Source: an uncultured Candidatus Melainabacteria bacterium
GTDB taxonomy: Bacteria > Cyanobacteriota > Vampirovibrionia > Gastranaerophilales > Gastranaerophilaceae
Direction: 5' to 3'
Assembly (NCBI GenBank): GCA_934667125.1
Contig: CAKULF010000002.1
Span: 248,001 to 312,000, forward strand
DNA: 64,000 bases
In this document: piece by piece, positions 56,691-64,000 of the stretch
Layout of the letters: every line of letters starts with the position of its first letter
How positions within the stretch are numbered: the first letter of the stretch is position 1
Notes under the pieces: generated by a model
Told to the model about the DNA's origin: nothing
Databases searched by the model: none
Seen by the model: only the letters and a program-made list of their open reading frames with translations
Made by a program: the position numbers and the translations under genes

Positions 56691-58700
56691 ATGATTTTAA
56701 CGACTTTTTCCTTGATAGTAACGGCTTTGAGCGTTTGTAACTTTTTTTCAAATTTATTCATATTTTTTATCGTTGCTTTTGGTTTGATTGTTTTAAATCT
56801 TGAAATTCTATCTCTTTTTCAAGCTTTCACATCCCAAAACCTAATGATACTGGCGCTTTTCGAGCTTATTTTAAGCATTATTTTTAATTTTTATTATAAA
56901 AAAAATAATATTTTTAAAAAAAGTTTTTTTCTTGAATTAATTAAGGTAAAACGTGCGCTATTAAAGGAAAAGAGCTTGTTGATTTTGGCTATATTTTTCC
57001 TTTTTGCAATGATTTGTTTTTATTTTATTTCAATTAATTCTATCCCGCTTGAGCCTGATAGCAGGGGTTATCACTTTTCAAGAATTTTTAATTACGTGAA
57101 ACAAGCGTCATTTGGGCATTTTGAAACAACTCAAATCAGAAGCCTTGTTATGCCTTTTAATTCCGAGATGATTTATTCATATTTTTATGTGTTTAAAAAA
57201 TCGGATGTCGGTTTTGGTTTAATTAGCTACATTTCTTATATATTCTTGGTTTTGGGGCTATATAATTTTTCTTCGATATTAAAAATTCAAACGAACAAAA
57301 AAATATTTTTGATTTTGATTTTTTCTTCTTTAGCGCCTGTTTTGGTTCAAATCCCGTCTTTACAGACTGATATTTTGGTTGGAGCGCTAATTATTGCTTC
57401 AATTTATCTTTTTGCACTTTTTTTAAAAAAGAAAAATCTATCTTTAATTTATTTTTCGACTTTGGCTTATTGCCTTGCTATTGGCACTAAAACGACGGCT
57501 ATACTTTGTTTTGGCACATATTTAATAATATTATTTAGCTATAGCAAGATTTTTCATAAAAATGAAAAAATATTGAAAAATTTTATATATTATATATTGT
57601 TTTTTGCTTTAAATTTTGTCGTTTTTTCAAGCTATAACTATATTTTAAACTATATTAATTATCATAATTTTCTATCAAATCAAACCCTTTTAAACGAACA
57701 TTCGATTGACAAAACTCTTCCCAATATGATTTATAATTTTACATATTTTTTGGGAGATTTTTTCGGGTTTAAGGTTGGAATATTGGGAAAAATTTCGGTT
57801 TTTCTTCAAGATAAGTTTTTGAATTTATTTTCAATTTCGATTAATAGCCCAAGCCAAAACCTTTATGACGAGCGCACAACAGGGTTTTTATTGTTTGGAA
57901 TTTTTGCAATAATTCCATCTATAATTTATTCTTTTTCTAAATTTAAAACAAAACGAGAAAAGTTCCTTTTGATTTTGGCTATTTGCTTTTTGGCTAATTT
58001 TTTCTTAATCGTTTTTTCTTTTATGTATTCAAAATTCGTCGTAAGATATTACGTGACTTTCGTTTCGCTGTTTGCTTTTTGCTTTATATATCTATACGAA
58101 AGCAAGATTTTAAGGTATTTTTTAATCGTTTTAGCGTGTTTAAATTTCTTTTTCTACGGACTTTTTTCAACAAGGCAGCCACTATATTTTTTGTTTAATT
58201 TAGATAAAAATAATTTTAAAAAAGAGATAATTTTAAATAGGCAAACGGATTCTGATATAGCGGCGCAATATCAGTTTTTAGAGGAATTTAAGAAAAAATT
58301 TAATCAAAATGATAGGATTGTTCTTCTTGATGATTATAATTTTTATGAAATAAAACAATTAATGAATTTGGGCTATAGGGTTGATTTTGTTGACTTGTTC
58401 AAGTTCAAAGAAGATAAAAAATATTTAAAAAATTATGATTATTTAATTGCGCTAGAGGATAAATTAAATTCAAATTATTATTATCAAAAAAGCGATAATT
58501 TTTCTTTAGAAAATTTATTTTATCAAAATTCAGACGAGCTCTATTGCGCCTATGTCTATAATAGCGCCATAAAAAACAGGCAAGCAATTTATGAAAGAAC
58601 ATGCTTTTTTAGCAGAAATTATCTTGAAAAATTCGGCTTAAAATTCGTTCAATCTTATAAATTTAATGAAAAAACTTTTGATATTTGGAAAATTAATTAA
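56691..58700 (+). CDS. GT-C-like polytopic membrane glycosyltransferase
   Basis: 669 residues with about a dozen membrane helices in the first 480 and a soluble C-terminal domain (500-669). The first large exterior loop carries an acidic motif (PLEPDSRGYHFSRI), the place where GT-C enzymes (PMT/ArnT/AglB superfamily) bind metal and the lipid-linked sugar. A Tyr/Phe-rich A/T codon style. Transfer of a sugar to lipid A, O-antigen or protein is possible; acceptor unknown. Convergent with kdsA, overlapping by 8 bases. Confidence 0.68.
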   Translation: MILTTFSLIVTALSVCNFFSNLFIFFIVAFGLIVLNLEILSLFQAFTSQNLMILALFELILSIIFNFYYKKNNIFKKSFFLELIKVKRALLKEKSLLILAIFFLFAMICFYFISINSIPLEPDSRGYHFSRIFNYVKQASFGHFETTQIRSLVMPFNSEMIYSYFYVFKKSDVGFGLISYISYIFLVLGLYNFSSILKIQTNKKIFLILIFSSLAPVLVQIPSLQTDILVGALIIASIYLFALFLKKKNLSLIYFSTLAYCLAIGTKTTAILCFGTYLIILFSYSKIFHKNEKILKNFIYYILFFALNFVVFSSYNYILNYINYHNFLSNQTLLNEHSIDKTLPNMIYNFTYFLGDFFGFKVGILGKISVFLQDKFLNLFSISINSPSQNLYDERTTGFLLFGIFAIIPSIIYSFSKFKTKREKFLLILAICFLANFFLIVFSFMYSKFVVRYYVTFVSLFAFCFIYLYESKILRYFLIVLACLNFFFYGLFSTRQPLYFLFNLDKNNFKKEIILNRQTDSDIAAQYQFLEEFKKKFNQNDRIVLLDDYNFYEIKQLMNLGYRVDFVDLFKFKEDKKYLKNYDYLIALEDKLNSNYYYQKSDNFSLENLFYQNSDELYCAYVYNSAIKNRQAIYERTCFFSRNYLEKFGLKFVQSYKFNEKTFDIWKIN

Positions 58701-59508
58701 CCAATTTGAAAATTTTGTTGCAAATATCAAAAACTTCTTCGCAATCGTCTAAAACAAGCATATTATCGCCATCACAAAGAGCGCATTCAGGGTGCGGATG
58801 AACCTCAAAAAATAATGCTTTTGCGCCTGCTGCCATAGCTGCTTTGGCTAACAATGGAACAAATTTTCTTTCCCCTGCTGATGATTCGCCGTGTCCCCCA
58901 GGGATTTGAACACTGTGAGTTGCGTCAAACACTAAAGGATAGCCTAATTCTTTTTGAATAATCTCAACCCCACGAAAATCCACAACTAAATTATTGTATC
59001 CAAAAGTTGTTCCTCTATCAGTGATTAAAATCTTGTCATTTCCGCTGTCTATAACCTTTTGGGCGATTGATTTCATTTGATATGGAGATAAAAATTGTCC
59101 TTTTTTAATGTTAATAATTCGATTGGTTTTAGCAGCTGCAACCAATAGGTCTGTTTGTCTACATAAAAAAGCCGGAATTTGAATAATATCCGCAACTTCA
59201 GCGACTTTTTCAGCTTGAGAAGACTCATGGATATCGGTTACGATTGGAACATTCAATTCATCTTTAATTTTTTGTAAAATCTTCAAACCCTTATCAATTC
59301 CAAGCCCACGATAAGACTTTAGCGATGAGCGATTTGCTTTGTCAAAAGAAGTTTTGAAAACAAAATTAATTCCCAAACGAGATGTTATTTCTTTTAATCT
59401 TGTTGCTGTTGTATAGCAAATTTCTTCAGACTCCATTGCGCAAGGGCCTGCTAAAATTGTTAATTTTTCTTTTCCTATTTCAAAATCGTTTAATTTAATT
59501 GTTTTCAT
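58693..59508 (-). CDS. kdsA: 3-deoxy-8-phosphooctulonate (KDO-8-P) synthase
   Basis: Condenses arabinose-5-phosphate and PEP for the KDO of LPS inner core, so the cell has an LPS-bearing outer membrane. LAGPCAMES with C23 is the metal-dependent form (Aquifex-like); FDATHSVQIPGGHGESSAGE and FFEVHPHPECALCDGDN complete the site. Length 271 is normal. A -10 TATAAT lies about 40 bases upstream, with a weak TATACA -35. Confidence 0.95.
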   Translation of the reverse strand: MKTIKLNDFEIGKEKLTILAGPCAMESEEICYTTATRLKEITSRLGINFVFKTSFDKANRSSLKSYRGLGIDKGLKILQKIKDELNVPIVTDIHESSQAEKVAEVADIIQIPAFLCRQTDLLVAAAKTNRIINIKKGQFLSPYQMKSIAQKVIDSGNDKILITDRGTTFGYNNLVVDFRGVEIIQKELGYPLVFDATHSVQIPGGHGESSAGERKFVPLLAKAAMAAGAKALFFEVHPHPECALCDGDNMLVLDDCEEVFDICNKIFKLVN

Positions 59509-59602
59509 TTTTTCTTCTCTAATTTTTAACTAAAACCAATAAAATTATAATAAAAAACTCGCTTTTTGTATATGTTTTAAAGTTTTGCAATATTTTATTG
59601 TT

Positions 59603-59631
59603 TTGCCCTTTTTAAAGTTTTATTGTAAAAT
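59603..59631 (+). promoter_or_regulatory. recA promoter
   Basis: TTGCCC (59603-59608), 17 bases, TAAAAT (59626-59631); GAGGAAA ribosome site before the ATG. No recognisable LexA box overlaps it. Confidence 0.75.
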
Positions 59632-59662
59632 TTTATATTATTAGGGAAGTGAGGAAAAATAT

Positions 59663-60739
59663 ATGTGCGCAGCTTCAGCAACTGTAGATGAAAAAGAATT
59701 ACAAGCCATCCAAGAAGGTAAAAACAAAGCTTTAAAATTAGCATTAGATAAAATTGAAAAAGATTTCGGAAAAGGTTCAATCATGCGCCTTGGAGATAAA
59801 TCATCCGTTGATTGCGAATGTATCCCAACAGGAGCATTAGCTCTTGATTTAGCCCTTGGAATAGGCGGTGTTCCAAGAGGAAGAATAATAGAAATTTATG
59901 GACCAGAATCATCTGGTAAAACAACACTTGCGCAACACATTGTTGCAAATTGCCAAAAAAGAGGCGGAATAGCAGCATATATAGACGCTGAACACGCACT
60001 AGACCCCGAATATGCTAAAAATTTAGGCGTAGATATCGACCAATTATTGATTTCCCAACCTGATACAGGTGAACAAGCTCTTGAAATTACGGAAGAATTG
60101 GTTCGCTCAGGCGCAATTGACGTTATCGTTATCGATTCAGTTGCAGCTTTAGTTCCAAAAGCGGAAATTGAAAAGGCTATGGAAGACCAACAAATGGGGC
60201 TTCAAGCTCGTTTGATGTCAAAAGCTTTAAGAAAATTGACCGCTATTGTTGGAAAAACAAACACAACCGTTATTTTCATCAACCAATTAAGACAAAAAAT
60301 CGGGGTGATGTTTGGAAATCCTGAAACAACAACAGGTGGACAAGCTCTTAAATACTATTCTACAGTTCGTCTTGATATTAGAAGATGTGACAGCGTTAAA
60401 AATAAAGAAAACGAAGATATCGGTAACAGAGTTCGTGTAAAAGTTGTAAAAAACAAAGTAGCTCCTCCTTTTAGAACTGCTGAATTTGATATTATTTATG
60501 GAAAAGGCATTTGCGCTTTGGGTAATATCATTGATGTTGCGGTTAACTTCAATATAATTAAAAAAGCAGGCGCTTGGTTTAGCTATAACGACGAAAAATT
60601 AGGACAAGGAAGAGAAAAAGCTAAAGAATTTTTAGAACAAAATCCTGATATTTTAAATGAAATTGAAGCAAAAGTTAGAGAAACTATTGCAGCTAAAAAC
60701 GGCAAAAACCAACAAGAAGCCGAAAAAGAAGAAAAATAA
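59663..60739 (+). CDS. recA: Recombinase RecA
   Basis: ATP-dependent strand-exchange protein and SOS co-protease. Walker A GPESSGKT at 80-87, MAW motif, Walker B VIVIDSVAAL, loops L1 (MGLQARLMSKALRKL) and L2 (FGNPETTTGGQALKYYS). 358 residues, with a short acidic end. The filament is the expected trigger for cleavage of the prophage repressor. Followed after 13 bases by rmlA, probably read-through rather than a functional unit. Confidence 0.98.
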   Translation: MCAASATVDEKELQAIQEGKNKALKLALDKIEKDFGKGSIMRLGDKSSVDCECIPTGALALDLALGIGGVPRGRIIEIYGPESSGKTTLAQHIVANCQKRGGIAAYIDAEHALDPEYAKNLGVDIDQLLISQPDTGEQALEITEELVRSGAIDVIVIDSVAALVPKAEIEKAMEDQQMGLQARLMSKALRKLTAIVGKTNTTVIFINQLRQKIGVMFGNPETTTGGQALKYYSTVRLDIRRCDSVKNKENEDIGNRVRVKVVKNKVAPPFRTAEFDIIYGKGICALGNIIDVAVNFNIIKKAGAWFSYNDEKLGQGREKAKEFLEQNPDILNEIEAKVRETIAAKNGKNQQEAEKEEK

Positions 60740-60752
60740 TTAAGGAAAATCG

Positions 60753-61622
60753 ATGAAGGGCATTATTCTTGCGGCAGGAGCAGGCTCAAGACTGTATCCT
60801 GCAAGTCTTCCAATATCAAAAATATTACTTCCTGTGTATGATAAACCGATGATTTATTATCCGATTACTACGCTTCTTTTGGCTGGAATTAAGGATATAT
60901 TGGTTATTACAAGCCCAAAGGATATTGATAATTTTAAAAAAGTTTTGGGTGACGGCTCGGATATTGGGGTTAAATTTTCTTATGCCATTCAAGAAGTTCC
61001 AAAAGGAATAGCCGAAAGCTTTATTATTGCGGAAGATTTTATCCAAAATGAGCCTGTAGCTTTGATTTTAGGGGATAATATTTTCCATGGCTTTGGTTTT
61101 TCTTCTATGTTGAAAGAAGTTGGCAAAAGAACAAAAGGCGCAACCGTTTTCGGCTATCAGGTGCAAGACCCTGAACGGTTTGGGGTTGTTGAGTTTGATA
61201 AGGATAATAAGGCGGTTTCTATTGAAGAAAAGCCGAAAAATCCAAAATCGAATTATGCCGTAACTGGTTTATATTTTTATGATAATAATGTTGTTGAATA
61301 TGCTAAAACGCTCACTCCATCTGCTCGTGGGGAGTTAGAAATAACAGATTTGAATAAAATTTATTTAGAAAAAAATAATCTGACTGTTGAAATTTTGGGT
61401 CGTGGGTTTGCTTGGCTTGATACAGGCACGTTTGAGAGCCTTTTGCAAGCTGCAAATTTTGTTCAATCAATGGAAATTAATACAGGAATGAAAATCGCCT
61501 CTATTGAAGAAGTTGCCTACAGAATGGGCTATATCGATAAAGTGCAGCTTGCGACACTTGCGAAAAGATATAAACAAAACGGATATGGAAAATATTTGGA
61601 AAAAATCTCCGAATTAGTGTAG
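60753..61622 (+). CDS. rmlA: Glucose-1-phosphate thymidylyltransferase
   Basis: First step of dTDP-sugar (often dTDP-rhamnose) synthesis. Nucleotidyltransferase signature MKGIILAAGAGSRLYPAS, catalytic LLPVYDKPMIYYP, GDNIFHG, and FEEKP-type IEEKPKNPKS. Length 289 fits RmlA/RfbA. rmlB, C and D are not in the window. AAGGAAA before the ATG. Confidence 0.95.
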   Translation: MKGIILAAGAGSRLYPASLPISKILLPVYDKPMIYYPITTLLLAGIKDILVITSPKDIDNFKKVLGDGSDIGVKFSYAIQEVPKGIAESFIIAEDFIQNEPVALILGDNIFHGFGFSSMLKEVGKRTKGATVFGYQVQDPERFGVVEFDKDNKAVSIEEKPKNPKSNYAVTGLYFYDNNVVEYAKTLTPSARGELEITDLNKIYLEKNNLTVEILGRGFAWLDTGTFESLLQAANFVQSMEINTGMKIASIEEVAYRMGYIDKVQLATLAKRYKQNGYGKYLEKISELV

Positions 61623-61738
61623 AAATGTAAAGATAAATTAAGTATTGCTACAACCGTAAAAATAAGTCATAGCCTAGTTAACCTACTTCTTATGGGTTAT
61701 TTTTCGTGATTTTTATCGCATTATGATTTTTTTTGTGA

Positions 61739-61744
61739 TATAAT
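61739..61744 (+). promoter_or_regulatory. Extended -10 promoter of a small gene
   Basis: TGATATAAT (61736-61744) combines a TG extension with a perfect -10, which can replace a -35. The gap 61623-61789 holds nothing else recognisable. Confidence 0.6.
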
Positions 61745-61789
61745 TAGTGTCAAAGTTAGGTTGTTAGTTAATAATGTTAGGAGGGCACC

Positions 61790-61951
61790 ATGTCACTTTC
61801 TACTCAAATCATTGATGCAAAAGCATCTAAAAAACCGAAATTCAACGACGAATTTCAACACTATTTAAAAAGACAATGTCTAAAAACGACATTCAACGGA
61901 TTAGAATTAGAAGCTTTCAGTTGGTACAAAAAGGTTCTTGGATTAGTGTAG
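61790..61951 (+). CDS. 53-residue orphan protein
   Basis: ATG 61790 behind a perfect AGGAGGG ribosome site, own promoter and own terminator. Soluble, basic and helical (NDEFQHYLKRQCLKTTF; LELEAFSWYKKVLGLV). Too short for typical gene callers. No family recognised; strong expression signals argue that it is real. Confidence 0.78.
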   Translation: MSLSTQIIDAKASKKPKFNDEFQHYLKRQCLKTTFNGLELEAFSWYKKVLGLV

Positions 61952-61970
61952 TTTTGTTAAAAAAGAGTTT

Positions 61971-61996
61971 AAAACGGCGTTTTTGCGCCGTTTTTA
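61971..61996 (+). terminator. Terminator of the small orphan gene
   Basis: Perfect 9-bp stem AAAACGGCG/CGCCGTTTT (61971-61979, 61986-61994), 6-base loop, T-run. Confidence 0.93.
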
Positions 61997-62014
61997 ATTA
62001 TTTTCTTTTTCTTA

Positions 62015-62020
62015 TATAAT
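62015..62020 (+). promoter_or_regulatory. -10 box of dusB, probably leaderless
   Basis: Perfect TATAAT ending 7 bases before the ATG at 62028, immediately after a terminator; no Shine-Dalgarno between. Confidence 0.6.
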
Positions 62021-62027
62021 TAAAGTA

Positions 62028-63014
62028 ATGAATAAGAAAATATTAGATGAAGATATTAAAAATATTAAGGTTATTCAAGCGCCTTTGGCTGGAATTTCAG
62101 ATAAGGTTTTTCGTGGTTTAATTAGACACCATGGCTCAAAGTGCCTTATGACAACGGAAATGCTCTCTTCTGAAATGTTGTGCAATAATCCAAAGCTTGA
62201 AAATCAAAAAATTGTTCAATTTGAAGAGTTTGAATATCCTCTTTCTTTTCAACTGGTTGGACACAAGATTGATAAAATGACAAGGGCGGCAGAATTAATT
62301 GCGCCTTATGCCAGTATGATTGATATAAATTGCGGATGTCCTGTAAAAAAAGTTGTAGTATCGGGCGACGGCTCAGCGATGATGAAAACGCCCGAGCTTG
62401 CTTATGAAATTATTCAATCAATCATTAAAGCAACGAACTTAAAAGTTAGCGCCAAATTCAGGCTTGGTTGGAGCGTTAACGAGGAAAACTATATAGAATT
62501 TGCAAAAGCGGTTGAAAGCGCAGGGGCAAGCTTTGTAACGCTCCATGCCAGAACTCGCTCACAAATGTATGAGGGTAGTGCCGACTGGAACAAAATTAAA
62601 ATTTTAAAAGAAAATGTGAAAATTCCTGTTTATGCTAATGGCGACATTAAAACACTGGATGACGCTATAAATTGCTTAAATTTAACAAAATGCGACGGAA
62701 TTTCAATCGGCAGAGGGATTATGGGCGATTTTACTTTGCCATATCGAATTGAACATTATTTAAAAACAAAAGAAATCATCCCAACTCCGACGTTTGAAGA
62801 AAAAATTTCAATGTTAGAAGAACATTTAAAGCAAGAAGTTGAATTTATGGGCGAAATTAATGGTGTAAAATTTATGAGAAAATTTTATAATTATTATGTT
62901 TCAAGCGAGCGAAACGCTTCAAAATATCGCTCAAAACTTGTTGAATTGACGACAGAAAAAGAAATTATAGAAGTTTTAGATGAAATATTACGTCTACATC
63001 ATAAAAACAGTTGA
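62028..63014 (+). CDS. dus: tRNA-dihydrouridine synthase
   Basis: FMN enzyme reducing uridines in the tRNA D-loop. QAPLAGISDKVFRGLIR opens the barrel, the catalytic C104 is in DINCGCPVKKV, flavin-binding AKFRLGW, LHARTRSQMYEGSADW and IGRGIMGDF are intact, and a helical tRNA-binding domain follows 240. DusB is the commonest bacterial type, but the subclass cannot be fixed by eye. Overlaps the next gene by 35 bases. Confidence 0.94.
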   Translation: MNKKILDEDIKNIKVIQAPLAGISDKVFRGLIRHHGSKCLMTTEMLSSEMLCNNPKLENQKIVQFEEFEYPLSFQLVGHKIDKMTRAAELIAPYASMIDINCGCPVKKVVVSGDGSAMMKTPELAYEIIQSIIKATNLKVSAKFRLGWSVNEENYIEFAKAVESAGASFVTLHARTRSQMYEGSADWNKIKILKENVKIPVYANGDIKTLDDAINCLNLTKCDGISIGRGIMGDFTLPYRIEHYLKTKEIIPTPTFEEKISMLEEHLKQEVEFMGEINGVKFMRKFYNYYVSSERNASKYRSKLVELTTEKEIIEVLDEILRLHHKNS

Positions 63015-63276
63015 TAACACGCTCTATTGTGGGATTACAAACGATATTAAAAAAAGATATCTTGCCCATAAAAATAAAAAAGGTGCAAAATATACTATTT
63101 GCCATCCGCCCGAAAAAATCGTGTATTTAGAAGAATTTGAGGATAAATCGCTTGCGGCTAAAGAAGAATATCGAATTAAAAAGACTTTATCTAGAAAATT
63201 AAAACTTGAATTGATTAAAGAAAAAGAAGAAAATACGGAAAAATTGCTCAAAAATGAAGATATTATTGATTTCTGA
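62980..63276 (+). CDS. GIY-YIG domain protein (UPF0213/YhbQ-like)
   Basis: 98 residues. YYVYIIKTVDNTLYCGITND (3-22) is the GIY-YIG core in its VYI-YCG form; R26, H30 and E57 occupy the usual catalytic positions. Single-domain members are widespread with uncertain DNA-repair roles. It overlaps both neighbours, so translation is probably coupled. Confidence 0.85.
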   Translation: MKYYVYIIKTVDNTLYCGITNDIKKRYLAHKNKKGAKYTICHPPEKIVYLEEFEDKSLAAKEEYRIKKTLSRKLKLELIKEKEENTEKLLKNEDIIDF

Positions 63277-64000
63277 TTTATATAAAATAATTAATGACAA
63301 TTCAATTCCAAGTGTTTTGAATGATTTTTCTTTGGCGCTAAAAGAATTTAATCACGAAGTTGCGGTCATTCGACCTAATTTTTTGATTAATTCGATAATT
63401 AGAAAACATAAAATTTTAAAAAACGGAAAATATAAAATTAATGATATTGAAATTTATAATAGGAATTTTTTCTTGCCGTTTTTGTTTGAAAACAAGGATT
63501 TTATTGAAAAATTCAAAAATTTTGATATGATTATTTCTCATCTTCCGAGCGGACATATTTACGCTTCGTTGATTAATAAATATTTACACCTGAAACACGT
63601 TTCAATCCTACATCAGAGCGATTACACGGTTTTAAATGATATTAAATATAGCTTGTATTTTAAAAATAAGTTGAAAAATACACTTAAAAATTCAACCTTA
63701 ATTGGAGCAAGAAACAAGTTTTTAAAAGATGAATTAAACGCTCAATTTATTTTGCCTTCGTTTATTAAAAAAGAAGATATTGTTGAGTTTAAGAGCTTTA
63801 ATAAAGATAAATTAAACATCATAACCCTATCAAAATTAATTAAAAGAAAAAATATAGATAAGATTATTTTGGCTTTGGCAAATGTTGATTTTGACTATAA
63901 TTTTTCTATTTATGGCGAGGGCAAAGAAAAAAAATATCTTAATTCTTTAATCAAAAAATATCGCCTGACAGATAAAATCAAGATATATCCTTATGTTGAG
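63254..64000 (+). CDS. Glycosyltransferase family 4 (partial, cut by window end)
   Basis: 249 residues visible, open to the last base. N-terminal MKILLISDLYKIIND with a substrate domain, then the donor-binding half: ITLSKLIKRKNIDKIILAL, FSIYGEGKEKKYLNSLI and KIKIYPYV are the GT-B/GT4 pattern (usual GRL..KG...LI..., GxGP). The E-x7-E motif lies past the window. Probably adds a sugar to LPS or a capsule, consistent with kdsA and rmlA nearby. Start ATG 63254 overlaps the GIY-YIG gene by 23 bases. Confidence 0.82.
   Translation, partial: MKILLISDLYKIINDNSIPSVLNDFSLALKEFNHEVAVIRPNFLINSIIRKHKILKNGKYKINDIEIYNRNFFLPFLFENKDFIEKFKNFDMIISHLPSGHIYASLINKYLHLKHVSILHQSDYTVLNDIKYSLYFKNKLKNTLKNSTLIGARNKFLKDELNAQFILPSFIKKEDIVEFKSFNKDKLNIITLSKLIKRKNIDKIILALANVDFDYNFSIYGEGKEKKYLNSLIKKYRLTDKIKIYPYVE

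Noticed and set aside
59580..59662. LexA/SOS box upstream of recA
   Set aside because: No palindrome of the E. coli or Bacillus LexA type could be read; A/T-rich sequence only.
1..64000. Retron, diversity-generating retroelement, toxin-antitoxin operon of type II, or restriction system
   Set aside because: No reverse transcriptase, template/variable repeat pair, paired toxin-antitoxin genes or restriction nuclease partner could be found on either strand.

Overview
The window looks like the chromosome of a gut-type, AT-rich, Gram-negative, flagellated bacterium, most likely a member of the Gastranaerophilales (Vampirovibrionia, the non-photosynthetic sister group of Cyanobacteria). This is inference. 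It rests on the mix of a full fliM-O-P-Q-R export block, LPS genes (kdsA, rmlA), very A/T-rich intergenic DNA with near-consensus sigma-70 promoters, and lineage-looking small proteins with short 'FxxxxF' N-termini. No rRNA or marker phylogeny was available. A 31.6-kb temperate phage is integrated in the middle.

Left host arm (1-21.9 kb). A hook gene (flgE), recJ, a FliN-type C-ring protein overlapped by a ThiF/MoeB-like E1 enzyme, a HExxH protein, a receiver-STAS regulator, HU, an SDR reductase and hisS precede a leftward fliM/Y-O-P-Q-R operon. Then come a small membrane protein behind a perfect consensus promoter and structured leader, a repeat zinc-ribbon protein, a YvyF-like flagellar zinc-ribbon protein, a large exported TPR protein, a HTH/coiled-coil protein with a soluble histidine kinase, and a second HExxH protein. 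tRNA-Arg(TCT) follows.

Prophage (21964-53569). It lies between 48-bp direct repeats made of the 3' half of tRNA-Arg. In order: tyrosine integrase, membrane protein and S24 (CI/LexA-type) repressor leftward; an operator region; rightward early genes (RHH and excisionase-like regulators, an initiator with in-gene repeats, DnaC-like loader, SSB, DNA methyltransferase, HAD phosphatase, a two-domain DnaN-like clamp, YopX, ASCH, NinB-like and many small proteins); an attenuator-like double hairpin; HNH nuclease, candidate cos region and terminase; an HK97-type head; a contractile tail of the PBSX/Xkd type; fibre genes; and lysis genes. Two -1 frameshift sites on A-runs are supported, one lengthening the tail chaperone and one that would lengthen the major capsid protein. 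Next to attR sits a tiny hydrophobic peptide gene with a consensus promoter, perfect Shine-Dalgarno, terminator and an opposing promoter, arranged like a type I toxin-antitoxin pair.

Right host arm (53.6-64 kb). A Fic AMP-transferase, a decayed acetyltransferase and orphan fragments mark a worn region beside attR. Then come an unknown gene, a GT-C-like membrane protein, kdsA, recA, rmlA, a 53-residue orphan, dusB, a GIY-YIG protein and a glycosyltransferase cut by the window end. Several host genes appear to use promoters whose -10 box lies 7-9 bases before the start codon, suggesting leaderless mRNAs.
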